Assembly (NCBI GenBank): GCA_016647705.1
Contig: CM028329.1
Location: 61,707,231-61,771,230 of the forward strand
From: Eucommia ulmoides
Lineage: Eukaryota > Streptophyta > Magnoliopsida > Garryales > Eucommiaceae
Direction of reading: 5' to 3'
DNA length: 64,000 bases
Shown here: positions 11,865-21,700 of the stretch, piece after piece
Layout of the letters: each line of letters begins with the position of its first letter
Position numbering within the stretch: position 1 is the stretch's first letter
Position numbers and translations under genes: made by a program
Notes under the pieces: generated by a model
Told to the model about the DNA's origin: nothing
Database searches by the model: none
What the model saw: only the letters and a program-made list of their open reading frames with translations

Positions 11865-13375
11865 GTAGTAGTGATGTGTTGAGATAATAATAATAATATA
11901 ATAATAATAATAATAATAATAATAGTGATGTGTTGAGATAATATAATAATAATAATAATGTTAGTGACAACAACATATTACGTAGAGATAGAGAAAGGGA
12001 GAAGGATCGGGGAGCAGATGGGCTTAGGGATAGAGAAAAGGGAGAAGGATCAGGGAGCATACGGTTGGGCATGAATTAAAAAAAAAAAAAAAAAAACAAA
12101 ACAAAAAACAAACCTCTCTTTTTCATCTCAAAACAATTATAGTTATTTATTTATTTATAATAGGTTTTGAGTGTTTTTAGTGGTCCGATTTCAGTTCGGA
12201 TTTTGGTTTCCGATTCCGGTTCAGATTTCAAGTAGAATTTCTAACTCTTTAATACATGTATTTAATTTTTCTATTATGTGATTTATGTTGTTATTGTCGT
12301 TGAATTTTAACTGTTAAATAATTATGATTATATGAAAATTATGTGAAAATCATGTCAACGTGTTTTATTTGTCGCATTAATTAAATGCACGTATTAGAGG
12401 GATTGGAGTTCTACTGAGCGTTGGTTCATAATCCCACAGTTTTGATTGCAAGATCGGTGAAAGTGGAACTACGCATGAAATTTTATTTTGAATTACCATT
12501 TAATTTGTAATAAAATTAATATAAGCATTAATATTTGTAATGGGTTAACATTTATAATAACCATGAATACCTTTGGGATGGTTTTTGATTTCCTTCCAAA
12601 TTGAAAAGGCGAACTTGGTTACTGTTTGGAGAATTATATTGGAATTGGAATTTATAAATTCGATAATTCGATAATTATAATTATCCCGCCGCATTGTAAA
12701 TTAAATATTTTTATAAAACGAATTATTGTTTACTTATCGCCGTCGTATTATAAAAATTCTCAAATTTATCAAATAATATATTGACTATTCGATTTTAGTC
12801 GATAATTATAACTGAATTGTATTTGTAAATTATTATTTTATTGTCATCGTATTGTAAAATTTAAATCGATAATTATAATTGTATATTAAATTAAAAATTT
12901 AAACGTTAGTATTAAATTGACCGGCGCCAAGAATTTATTTGTGTATTTAAAAATAATGCGATGACAAGAATTTCAGCTGAATTTCTAATTAAATTGTAAT
13001 AGTTGAATTTATACTTGTCGTCGACGCATTTTAAAATTTATCGGATTTCACAGAATGAAATTTTGGTCAATCAACTTTAGTGTTAATTCTCCAATAGGAG
13101 AAATTGCGTGGCGATTTTGGAAAATCAGGTCGTTACATTAATCACTGATCAACGGCTCAATCCAGTACATGGCGAATGAATAGACGCATTACAACAGTCT
13201 AGAATTATCTCTGATAAATAAGTAATTTCCTTTGGTCCGAAATTATTTTTGTTGAAGGTTCAATGAACCAATTGATACATACAAGTTGCAATTTAGTTCA
13301 AATGGAGAACCTAATTAAGTCATACTAAACCTAATTAAGTCATACTAAACCTAATTTAGGTAATGGATGATCATC
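11788..13375. other. Spacer between Helitron and GT31 pseudogene, unit 1
   Basis: No gene is seen. It starts with TAAGTGCAGGTGGTGTGG, echoed at 18561-18578. It then holds (AAT)n microsatellites (about 11829-11960), an A-run near 12078 and about 1 kb of AT-rich DNA. That stretch ends in ...CAGGTCGTTACA at 13137, which resembles the 3' end of plant Ty3-type LTRs (GGGTCGTTACA), so a truncated LTR is possible. Just before the GT31 promoter, CCTAATTAAGTCATACTAAA is tandemly repeated (about 13308-13350). Confidence 0.45.
11824..11960. repeat. (AAT)n microsatellite cluster, copy 1
   Basis: Three AAT/ATA runs separated by a short GTGATGTGTTGAGATAATA spacer that is itself repeated. Equivalent tracts lie at about 31520-31656 and 50998-51118; the last is shorter and irregular. 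Confidence 0.85.
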
Positions 13376-13383
13376 TATATAAA
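13376..13383 (+). promoter_or_regulatory. TATA box of GT31 pseudogene, copy 1
   Basis: TATATAAA lies 61 bases upstream of the ATG at 13437, placing transcription start near 13405 by the usual plant spacing of about 30. ATGs at 13363 and 13367 lie upstream of this box and so are unlikely to be used. Confidence 0.55.
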
Positions 13384-14314
13384 AAAAAACTTTTGCTTCT
13401 GGTTTAATTCAATCTGTTCTACTCTATCCCACCAAAATGCGATCTCTATTTTCTGCTCCAATTCCGCCATTTCCACCCATCAAAACCTTGAATACAATGA
13501 AAAATCCACCTCTGTTCTTGGCACACTCTGCAAAACAATTCTAATTTCAGGTTTCGCCCTCTATTTTCTCTGTATTTTCCTTTTCAGCACCTCAAATTGT
13601 TTTCCTTCAAAGTTGTTCTTCTCCCCTTCAAAACCCGAACCATGGATGCCTTCATTTCACGATGATGAAAACGAAGAATTCCGTCTTCTGAATTCAACCG
13701 ATACTCCGACTAACATAACCCACCTCGTGTTCGGTCTCCTCGGGTCGAACGAGGCCTGGAAACACAGAAAAGCTTACACGGAGTCATGGTGGAGGCCGAA
13801 CAGAACCCGGGGCATTCTCTACTTAGACGAACCCCCTTCACCGGAACTCCTCCCATGGCCGAAATCTTCTCCTCCTTACAGGGTATCAGACGATATCAGA
13901 GCCCTTCTGGAGGAAACAAAACATGTCGCGCCGATCATGGTGAGGATGGTGCATGCGATAATGGAGTTGTACAGGGATCACGACAGGGAGGGGGTGAGGT
14001 GGTACGTTATGGGGGACGATGACTCGTTGTTCTTCGTGGAGAATTGGGTTCGGGTTTTGTCTGGGTATGATCATAACAAGTTTGTTTATATCGGCGGGCA
14101 GTCGGAGGCGATTTTGTCTGGTGTTTATTATTCGTTTGATATGGGGTTTGGAGGAGCTGGGTTTGCTTTGAGTTATCCTTTGGTGAAAGCCATGGCGAAA
14201 GATTTGGAGAACTGTTTTAGGAGGTATCCTTATTTGAGAAGCGCAGACCTGATCACCATGACTTGTATTGCTGATCTTGGAGTTCCGTTTACTTCCAACA
14301 GGGGCATTCATCAG

Positions 14315-16162
14315 GTATTTACTCTCTCTCTCATTTACACTTTTGACCCTTTAAATTTGATCATATTTTTTATTGTCGGTTATCTTTAATCCGTCGCATT
14401 TCAAACCAAGTATGTTTGAGAACGTTTCTAAAATTGTCCTCCTGTCAATTTATTTTTTTGGGTAAATTGGGTGAAAAATGATCACGTGCAATGCACATAA
14501 CCAAATTTGACGGTAAAATAGGTAAATTAATTTTTTTTATATATATATATTTTTTAAGGATAAAATATGTAAATCAAATCAAATTAAAAAAAAATAAAAA
14601 TAAAAATTGAATCACCTATTTTTTCTTTAAATTTGGTCAAGTCAATGACTATTTCCCATCAAATTCAACAGGAAAAACTAACGGAACAACAATTTTGAAA
14701 AACGTTGTAAAACATATATAGGGTTTAAAGTGCGACGGATTAAAATTAACTAACAAGATAAAAATACGGTCAAATCTAAGCGTTCGAAAGTGTAATTTTT
14801 TTTATTCTTAAAAATGGTGGTTCTTGCGTAGTGATTGAGAAAGTTTCAAACTTTCAAGGGGCTTAAAATGCAATTTTAATCTCTCTAGGTTGGAATATGC
14901 TCCAACTATAAATGTTACTTGTTCTTTTTTGTTTAACTTATTGATAAAATAGTGGAATTCAACTATTTTATTATCATAAGTTTGAAGAAGTCTAATGGGG
15001 GGCGGCTAAGCTATTTTTTTCAATGAAGGGTAAAAATGGTATTTTGAATCATTGAACACTTCTTTGAAATTAGGATTAATTGCCTTAATTGCATTTTACT
15101 TCATTATACTTTTTAAACCTACTCCTAACAAAGTGCAAAATTAACATTCTATTGGAAAAATGAGAAAGACTTATTTGCCCTCTATTCTGAATCATGGAGA
15201 CGTGCATGATTTCTGGCATCTCATGTACCTCGCTACTATTGGGCTAAAGCAACCAAATCCATTCCGTTTTGGGGTCGATAGCTCTGGTCGAGAGGGAGGT
15301 AGAATGGATTCCTTATTTGAATGGATGTCGGCCTTCTAGAAGCAACTAGTCGCTTCACGAATGCCTCTTTACTGTAGCCATGCTTTGAAAGCTACATGTA
15401 AGCTTTTAGAGCAAAAATAATTGTTCTTTAATTTCTACTGATGCAGACCCTTTAGGTTATTATCTGGTTACATCTAAGCTTATCTACACTGACGCAAACC
15501 CAACAAGGAAAGAAATCCAATAGTATAATAAATGTCAAGAAAGCGGAGAAAATAAAATTTATTGTATAATGTCAATTTGTTAATATAAATTTAAATGAAT
15601 GCATTAATGTCTTGTAGATGAATATATTTTATTAAAGTAAATTATTTGTTTTGTTTTTTATATATATAAATACTATTGTAAACCTTAAAAAAAAAAAAGG
15701 GGCATTTTTGTCCAATCACATTTTATTTAAAAATATTATTTGCGTTTTTGGAAACATGAGACTTACTATTTTTGTTAAGTTTACTTAGATTTTGTTAGTT
15801 TCTCACTTAATTACAAGTATAGGGGAGTTATGTGTAATTTTTAAAAACACTTGCGTTGCACTCTTCTATATATTCAACTTATATATAAAATTCTATATAT
15901 TCAACTTATATATAAAATATTTATTAGATGTAATAATTATTATACTAATAAATATAATATAATTACATGTAATTTGTAATTGTAAGTAATATTACACAGG
16001 TACATGTAACTAATATTATACAGGCGTAAGAACATGCATAACTAAGTTATGCATACACAAATAAAAATCAAATTAAGAGATTAAATCAAAATTTATGTTG
16101 TAAATGGACTAACAACATATTGCATCCGTTATTGAAGACTATTCACCGATTAATTATTGTAG
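14315..16162 (+). other. Intron 1 of GT31 pseudogene, copy 1
   Basis: This 1,848-bp AT-rich intron has boundaries CAG|GTATTT and TTGTAG|ATCGAT. It contains a tandem duplication of about 27 bp (CTATATATTCAACTTATATA twice, 15865-15918). A less AT-rich stretch at about 15160-15480 may be a captured or transposon-derived fragment, but no frame or motif in it is convincing. Equivalent introns are 34014-35859 and 53456-55295. Confidence 0.6.
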
Positions 16163-16731
16163 ATCGATCTCCGTGGCGACATATCCGGTTTCCTGTCGGC
16201 GCATCCACAATTTCCGGTACTCTCTCTCCACCACTTCGACGCCATCGAACCCATCTTCCCCAACAAGGAGAGAGCACAATCCTTGAACCACCTGATGAAA
16301 GCCGGTGAAGCCGATCAGTCTCGTCTGCTGCAACAAACGGTCTGCTACCACCGGCAAAGCAACTGGTCTTTCTCCGTTTCGTGGGGATATTCTGTTCATT
16401 TGTACGAGAAAGTCATTCCCCGGAGTTTTCTTAAGATACCCCTAGAGACGTTTAAGCCATGGCTCGAAGCGCAAAAGCCGTACTACATTTTCAACACGCG
16501 GCCCCTCTCCGGCGACTCCTGTGACACCCCGCATGTTTTCTTCTTTGATTCCATCGGGAGAAACGGGAAGGACGGGATTGTTACGAGGTATGTCCGATCG
16601 TCGGATTGAGGATTGCCTCCTTGCTCGTCTATCGGATACCAGTCGCCATCGGCGGATGTTGTTTCGAGAATTGAGGTGTTTACGCCGGCGAAGAAACACA
16701 AAGAGGTGCGTTTCAAGTATTTTTTTTTGGA

Positions 16732-16736
<5 letters not shown>

Positions 16737-16775
<39 letters not shown>
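16737..16775. repeat. (AT)n microsatellite in GT31 intron 2, copy 1
   Basis: Pure TA dinucleotide run just after the exon 2 donor site. It differs slightly in length between units (also about 36434-36471 and 55867-55907) and would be a useful marker for telling units apart. Confidence 0.9.
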
Positions 16776-16782
<7 letters not shown>

Positions 16783-17052
16783 GGATTTATCACACTTTTT
16801 GTCGTTTAAATTTTAAATTTATTTTAATCGGATAAAATTTAAAAAATTTATAAGTGATTTTAGATGAAAATTTGGTTATGCTGAACCAATAGTCTTTGAA
16901 TGAATATATTTTTATTATTTTATTAAATTTAAAATGTTTTCGGCTAAATTTTTCCTCACAACAATTCATTTCTAGAATAAGAGAAAAGAGTATGAATCCT
17001 ATGTTAAATTTAACAGAATAATGAAATAACGAAAATATATACACTATGTGTT

Positions 17053-17260
17053 ATCCAAGAAGTGTTAGTCCGGTTGGTTAGGAGAAGTGTCTCATTTTCT
17101 TGTCAACCAGGGTTCGATTCTCCTGAGAAGTACTTCAAAAATTAAAATCTTCAATTTAATCTTGAATGCTACCAGGTTGATGTGAGACAATGTACTCTTA
17201 AGATCGCTATTCGTAAATTGGTTCAAATACACTTTATCGTAAAAACAAAACTGAAAAAAA
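17053..17260 (+). mobile_element. tRNA-derived SINE-like sequence, copy 1
   Basis: An RNA polymerase III-type A box (TAGTCCGGTTGG, 17066-17077) is followed 45 bases on by a B box (GGTTCGATTCT, 17111-17121), as in tRNA genes and plant SINEs. The sequence cannot fold as a full tRNA because flanking acceptor strands do not pair, so it is not called a tRNA. The block lies in GT31 intron 2. The downstream body is ill-defined; the 3' limit given is a guess. Confidence 0.5.
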
Positions 17261-17692
17261 GAAGATCATGTACGTACTCATTATAATTATTTTCTGTTTA
17301 AAATCATTAATAACGTTTTTAATTTTATGTTCAACTGTGTTATGACAGGTGGGCAAAAGTGAGTGTTGTGACGTGGTAAGCTTGAGTGGTCGGAAAGTGG
17401 CAAAGGTCAAATTCAGAGCTTGCATGGAAGACGAGGTTATTGCTTAAGGCTCTGTTTGGATTCACAAAAAAGGAAAAAATGGATAAATAGAGACAAGTGT
17501 GATATTTCTTCTAGAAAATTAACTTTAGAATCCAATGCAACCAAAGAGGTTGTCTCTTGTAAAAAGAAAAAAAAAAAAAGTAAAAGACACAATTTTTTTT
17601 TATAGTAAATTTTGGTTTTAATTTTTCTTTTTTTTTTTGGTAGAAATGAAAATAAAAAAACAGAAACAACAAAACAGAAAGACACAGGATTA

Positions 17693-18162
17693 TCAATCCG
17701 GGCACAATTCGAATACTCTCTTATCCATCTCTTGAAAAATGATGTCTTCCATATCCGTAATTGGCGTCTCAAGAATCTGAAGATTGTAATTTTCCTGTGC
17801 TTCTCTCTTGGCTAGAATATCAGCACATCTATTAGTTTCCCAAGGAATGAATTGGAGAGTGTAATTATTATTAGTGAGTAGACTCCTACACTCCTCAATC
17901 ATCTCCTTAAATTTATGATTTTCCGGACAAGGGTTTTGGATCAAGGAAACAGCATCTGCTGAGTCTGTCTCTACTTGTACTCTCGGATAATCTCTATCAG
18001 CTGAAATCTTGATTCCCATAATAAGACCCTGAACTCCGCTTCTAAAGCTGTGCAACTATCAATACAACCATAAAAACCAAATTGCTACGAACCCATGTTG
18101 TCCCTTAATAAACCACCAAAACCATTTTTTCCAGGATCACTCTTAGTGTTCAAGATAAAAAC
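17693..18162 (-). pseudogene. LINE-type RNase H domain fragment, copy 1
   Basis: The minus-strand translation resembles the RVT_3 / RNase H-like domain at the C-terminus of plant LINE retrotransposon polyproteins: LNTKSDPGKNGFGGLLRD, then GFYGCIDSCTALEAEF, then RVQVETDSADAVSLI and a C-terminal NRCADILAKREA. The Asp in DSADAV and the Glu in LEAE match family catalytic positions. It is broken by an in-frame TAG (after NMGS, near 18085) and a frameshift at about 18025. No reverse transcriptase is seen next to it. It lies outside the Helitron, 0.4 kb from its 3' end and just beyond GT31 exon 3. Confidence 0.7.
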
Positions 18163-18591
18163 TCATCACCACCTGAAACATTTATTGTTTTGTTATTTAT
18201 TACATCACTTGGGTTAGATTAGTTACAGAAAATTAAGGATTTAATTGTAATACTCCAAAAATTTTATATTTTTGAAAACATTACTTTATATAAAAATTTA
18301 ATATTTTTGGGGTTGTTTTCGAATCTATGGTACAAATAATATTTGATGAATTTCTTGAGTTAAATGTTTATTTCAAAACTGATTTTAAAAGTTTTGGGAC
18401 TATTATGTTATTTAAAATATATTTTTAAGAATTTTAGAATATAATTAACATTTTCTTATTTTAAAAACTACCTCAACGTAAATAAATAAATATGTAAATA
18501 AATCAAGCCAAAATGGTTTCCTCCTTAGGAAAGAAACCATATTGGCCATATATATATATATAAGTGTAAGTGGTGTGGTATATATATATAT
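18163..18591. other. AT-rich spacer flanking Helitron 3' end, unit 1
   Basis: No gene is seen. It contains an inverted repeat (GGTTTCCTCCTTAGGAAAGAAACC region near 18518-18541), TA microsatellites at about 18550-18562 and 18580-18591, and the element TAAGTGTAAGTGGTGTGG (18561-18578) that echoes the sequence beside the proposed Helitron 5' end. Confidence 0.5.
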
Positions 18592-18623
18592 ACTAGCGTA
18601 TAACCCGTGCCTGAAGGTACGGG
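18592..18623 (-). other. Helitron 3' terminus with hairpin, copy 2
   Basis: On the minus strand the sequence CCCGTACC-TTCA-GGCACGGG forms a stem of eight pairs with one mismatch and a four-base loop. About eleven bases later the element ends in GCTAGT. A GC-rich hairpin roughly 10-12 nt ahead of CTRRT is the diagnostic Helitron terminator of rolling-circle transposition. Confidence 0.82.
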
Positions 18624-18712
18624 CATAAAACATACATCATCTATTTGAACAATTATATCAATTTATTTTATTATTCAACTTTAAAATGTTGCATCAATAG
18701 AAACAATTACAG

Positions 18713-21700
18713 TTACAATAATACTTCAGGATAAACAATATTTGTCGTGGATAGAGATCCATATTCGGGAAGAAGTACACTTAATCGATCAAATGATGTA
18801 CACCTTGATAAGGCCACATATAGTTGACCGTGACTAAAAACCAGTGTAGTCAAATCAACTCCAACAAATTTCACTGATTGTCCTTGTGATTTATTTATCG
18901 TCATAGCATACGCCAAACGAATTGGAAACTGGCGCCTTGTCGTTTGAAAAGGAAATTCAGAAGACGATGGCGTCAAGAATATTCTCGGAATGAACGCCAA
19001 ATTTTTTGCTTTATCCCCTGTCAATATTCGAGCTTTTATTACACGTAAAAAACACCTGACAACCATTAATCGTGTGCCATTACAAAGTCCATCACTTGGT
19101 GCGATATTTCTCAACAACATAACTGGACATCCAATTTTCAAATCTAATTTGAACGGAGGTAATCCTGGAGGATCTAAGGAATTCAAGTACTCGTTAGGAT
19201 AACGATTTGTAATTTCACGATTAGCTCCATCATCTTCAGACATTTTATTTGCGGCCAGATATGTGATCATTTCTTCGGGAAAAATATTTAAAGCAGTTGA
19301 ATTAATAGCACTAACATTGTCATTTCTTGCAGAAAGAATAGAACGTTCAGCTAGAAATGTAGGGGTAACAACACTGGGTGTGCCTAGATGTGGATAAACT
19401 GAAAATATTAATTCAACCACATTACGACACTTGTGTATGGTTGACGGCAACTGTACGATTTCATGCGGATCACTGTCAACCTATTTAAAGAAAAAATAAA
19501 TGTAAATGAATAATTTAGTATCAAAGCATATATAAGTAATCTATTACAAAATGCTAAAATATATTTAAATGAAATATTACCTGAAGTAAATATCTCGAAA
19601 ACTCTGCATTTTCAATGTTCCTACTATTTAGGCGCATGTTTAAATTCAAAGTTAAGACATGTATATCATTCCAAAGGTACGAACGTCTCAACGATGGTGC
19701 CACAATTTGTTGACGGACACCTTTAGGTATAACAGGTAGAATTTGCCGAAAGTCTCCTCCAAGAACGACCGTGATACCCCCGAATGGATTTGGATTACTG
19801 CAAATATCTCGTAGCGTGCGATCCACAGACTCAACGCAGTACTTATGTTGCATCGGTTTCATCCCAAATGATTAACTTTGTCTCTCTAAACAATTCGGCA
19901 TGCAACGATTATTTACTGAAATGACAAATTGAATTATCAAGAATATCTAAAGGGATGCGAAATGTGGAATGTGCAGTTCGATCTCCTTCAAGTAGTAGCG
20001 ATGCAATACCGGACGATGCCACAGTAATGACAATATGACTGTTACTACGACATTTTGCTGCTATGGTATTATATAGAAACGTTTTTCCCGTACCAGCACC
20101 ACCATTCAAAAAAAATATTTTTCCTAAATTTCCGAACACTGATGAAGTGATTGATTCGTATGCAACACGTTGGTCTTCATTGAGACGATCAATATTACAC
20201 TGCACATTCCTTTGTTGTGCTTCACTTTGCATTTGACGATATTCCCATATCAATCTATTTCCAACTACCATATTCCAATTCTGGACAGGTTGTGGAATCG
20301 AAGGAAAATCTACTAAGCTCTTGCCCGATTTTTGAAGTAATTGATTCAAAAGGTACAGACCGTAGTCTTTAATCTGTGCCTCGCTTGGGACGGGTATCGA
20401 AAACAACGTGCGAACTTTATATGAGAGATCATCACATATATGCATCCAAAACTGATCTCATAATTCACATGGATTTAAAGGGGAGCATTGTGTAAGAATG
20501 ACACAAAATAATTTTCTCAGTTGATATCCAGTACTCATAATAGACGCCTCTTGAAGACATTGTATCCATTCATTATCATCTTCCAATAGCCTTCTTGCTA
20601 CACATGCGGCTTTGAACGTCGCATGTTCAACATTGTTTACAATGCGTAGACACCTAAACGATTGCGGCCCTTTGACTACAGTCAATAGTAAACGCAGATA
20701 AAATCGTTCACCCGAATTGGGAGGCGCAAAATACATTCTGCCAATGGCAAATCCCCTTTGTCGTGGCTTCCAAAATATTTCAGTTTTATTCCAAACAAAA
20801 TGCTGGGGAAACTCTTGATAAGTATACACACGTGCAAAAGCATGTGCATCACAATATGAAAAAAATTCTGTTAGAGTCAACTTTTGTGACTGAGCTCGAG
20901 AAATGATAGACTGTATTGTTTCAGTAGGATTGAAGACAACCTGATGCATTCCAGGCAAATGGAGCGTCAATCGAACAACTGTTGGATTCTCATCGTGCAA
21001 AGAAAAACTCAACAATCGCCAGGCTGCCTCAGGGGGTCCAATGTATCTTGCATCAAGATATTGCTTGATCTCATCTATCATTCCTAAAATCAATGTCGTC
21101 ATATCACCTCCTTTATAGATATACTTGTGGATATATTCGACGCACCTAATCCCAACGCATACTTCAACATTAATATAACAGTCGAACATCTTGGAAAGGT
21201 ACGGATTGTATGGGACGACGTCTTTATTATCAACTTGTTGCCCCCTCACGGTATAAACTTTGCCATTATCACGACGACGGTAAATGGGATATCCATATGA
21301 ATCCATCGTTGTATACTCCGCGAAATCTCATAGATACCTCTTAGTGCATCTGCCGTTCTTCATGCACGGGGCTTGACAATTTCGAGCACCACATGGTCCG
21401 TGAACCATGCATTTTTTTATAGTCTCGAAAAGTTCTGGCTCTTCATTTGGATCTGGAAATTCAGCACAAACTATTCTGTCTACTTGGTCGCACGTTCGAA
21501 TTTTATTTTGATTATCAAGAAATATCAATAAGTGCATGTGCGGCAGACCTCTTTTCTGGTACTCAATTGTAAAAACATAGGCAACTTTTTTTCCAAATAC
21601 TCGAGTGCTTTCAATCTCTTTCATTAGAGCAATTCTTTTTAACTCGAAAACGCGAGCAATTAAGTCTGGACGGTCAGTTGGTTGTTGATGAGGTAATAAA

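Larger units (their letters stand above)
13437..17447 (+). pseudogene. GT31 / DUF604 glycosyltransferase pseudogene, copy 1
   Basis: Plant DUF604 proteins are fringe-like, Golgi type II membrane galactosyltransferase-type enzymes of family GT31. Inferred exons are 13437-14314, 16163-16705 and 17349-17447, with GT-AG introns in phase 0. Visible features are a hydrophobic anchor (ILISGFALYFLCIFLF), the metal-binding DDD in VMGDDDSLFF, GGAGFALSYPL, LGVPFTS, HHFDAIEPIFPN, NWSFSVSWGYSV, FNTRPLSG and a Cys-containing C-terminus (SECCDVV). Two lesions are in every copy. The ATG at 13437 is in a different frame from the anchor and domain, with the switch at about 13500-13545. A TGA at 16607-16609 interrupts exon 2, although coding similarity continues after it in frame. 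An unrecognised intron at the N-terminus could rescue the first lesion but not the second. Confidence 0.8.
1..19693. repeat. Tandem array unit 1 (~19.69 kb)
   Basis: Base 1 corresponds to base 19694 and the whole unit recurs in the same orientation. The unit holds most of Helitron copy 1 on the minus strand, GT31 pseudogene copy 1 on the plus strand, an RNase H relic and the 3' end of Helitron copy 2. Differences from unit 2 are a handful of homopolymer-length changes, for example an A-run near 4870 and a missing base near 6308. The phase of the unit is arbitrary because the array runs off both ends of the window. Confidence 0.95.

Noticed and set aside
11779..12072. 97-codon minus-strand Leu/Tyr/Ser-rich frame
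   Set aside because: It is the translation of the AAT microsatellites and adjoining A/G-rich repeats.
13886..14311. 141-codon minus-strand frame opposite GT31 exon 1
   Set aside because: It is an antisense shadow of the glycosyltransferase exon; the plus strand encodes recognisable GT31 motifs with proper splice sites.
17060..17130. A functional tRNA gene
   Set aside because: A and B boxes are present but the acceptor and anticodon stems cannot be formed; a SINE-like relic fits better.
18990..19202. 70-codon plus-strand frame inside the Rep-helicase last exon
   Set aside because: Antisense shadow of the helicase C-terminal region.
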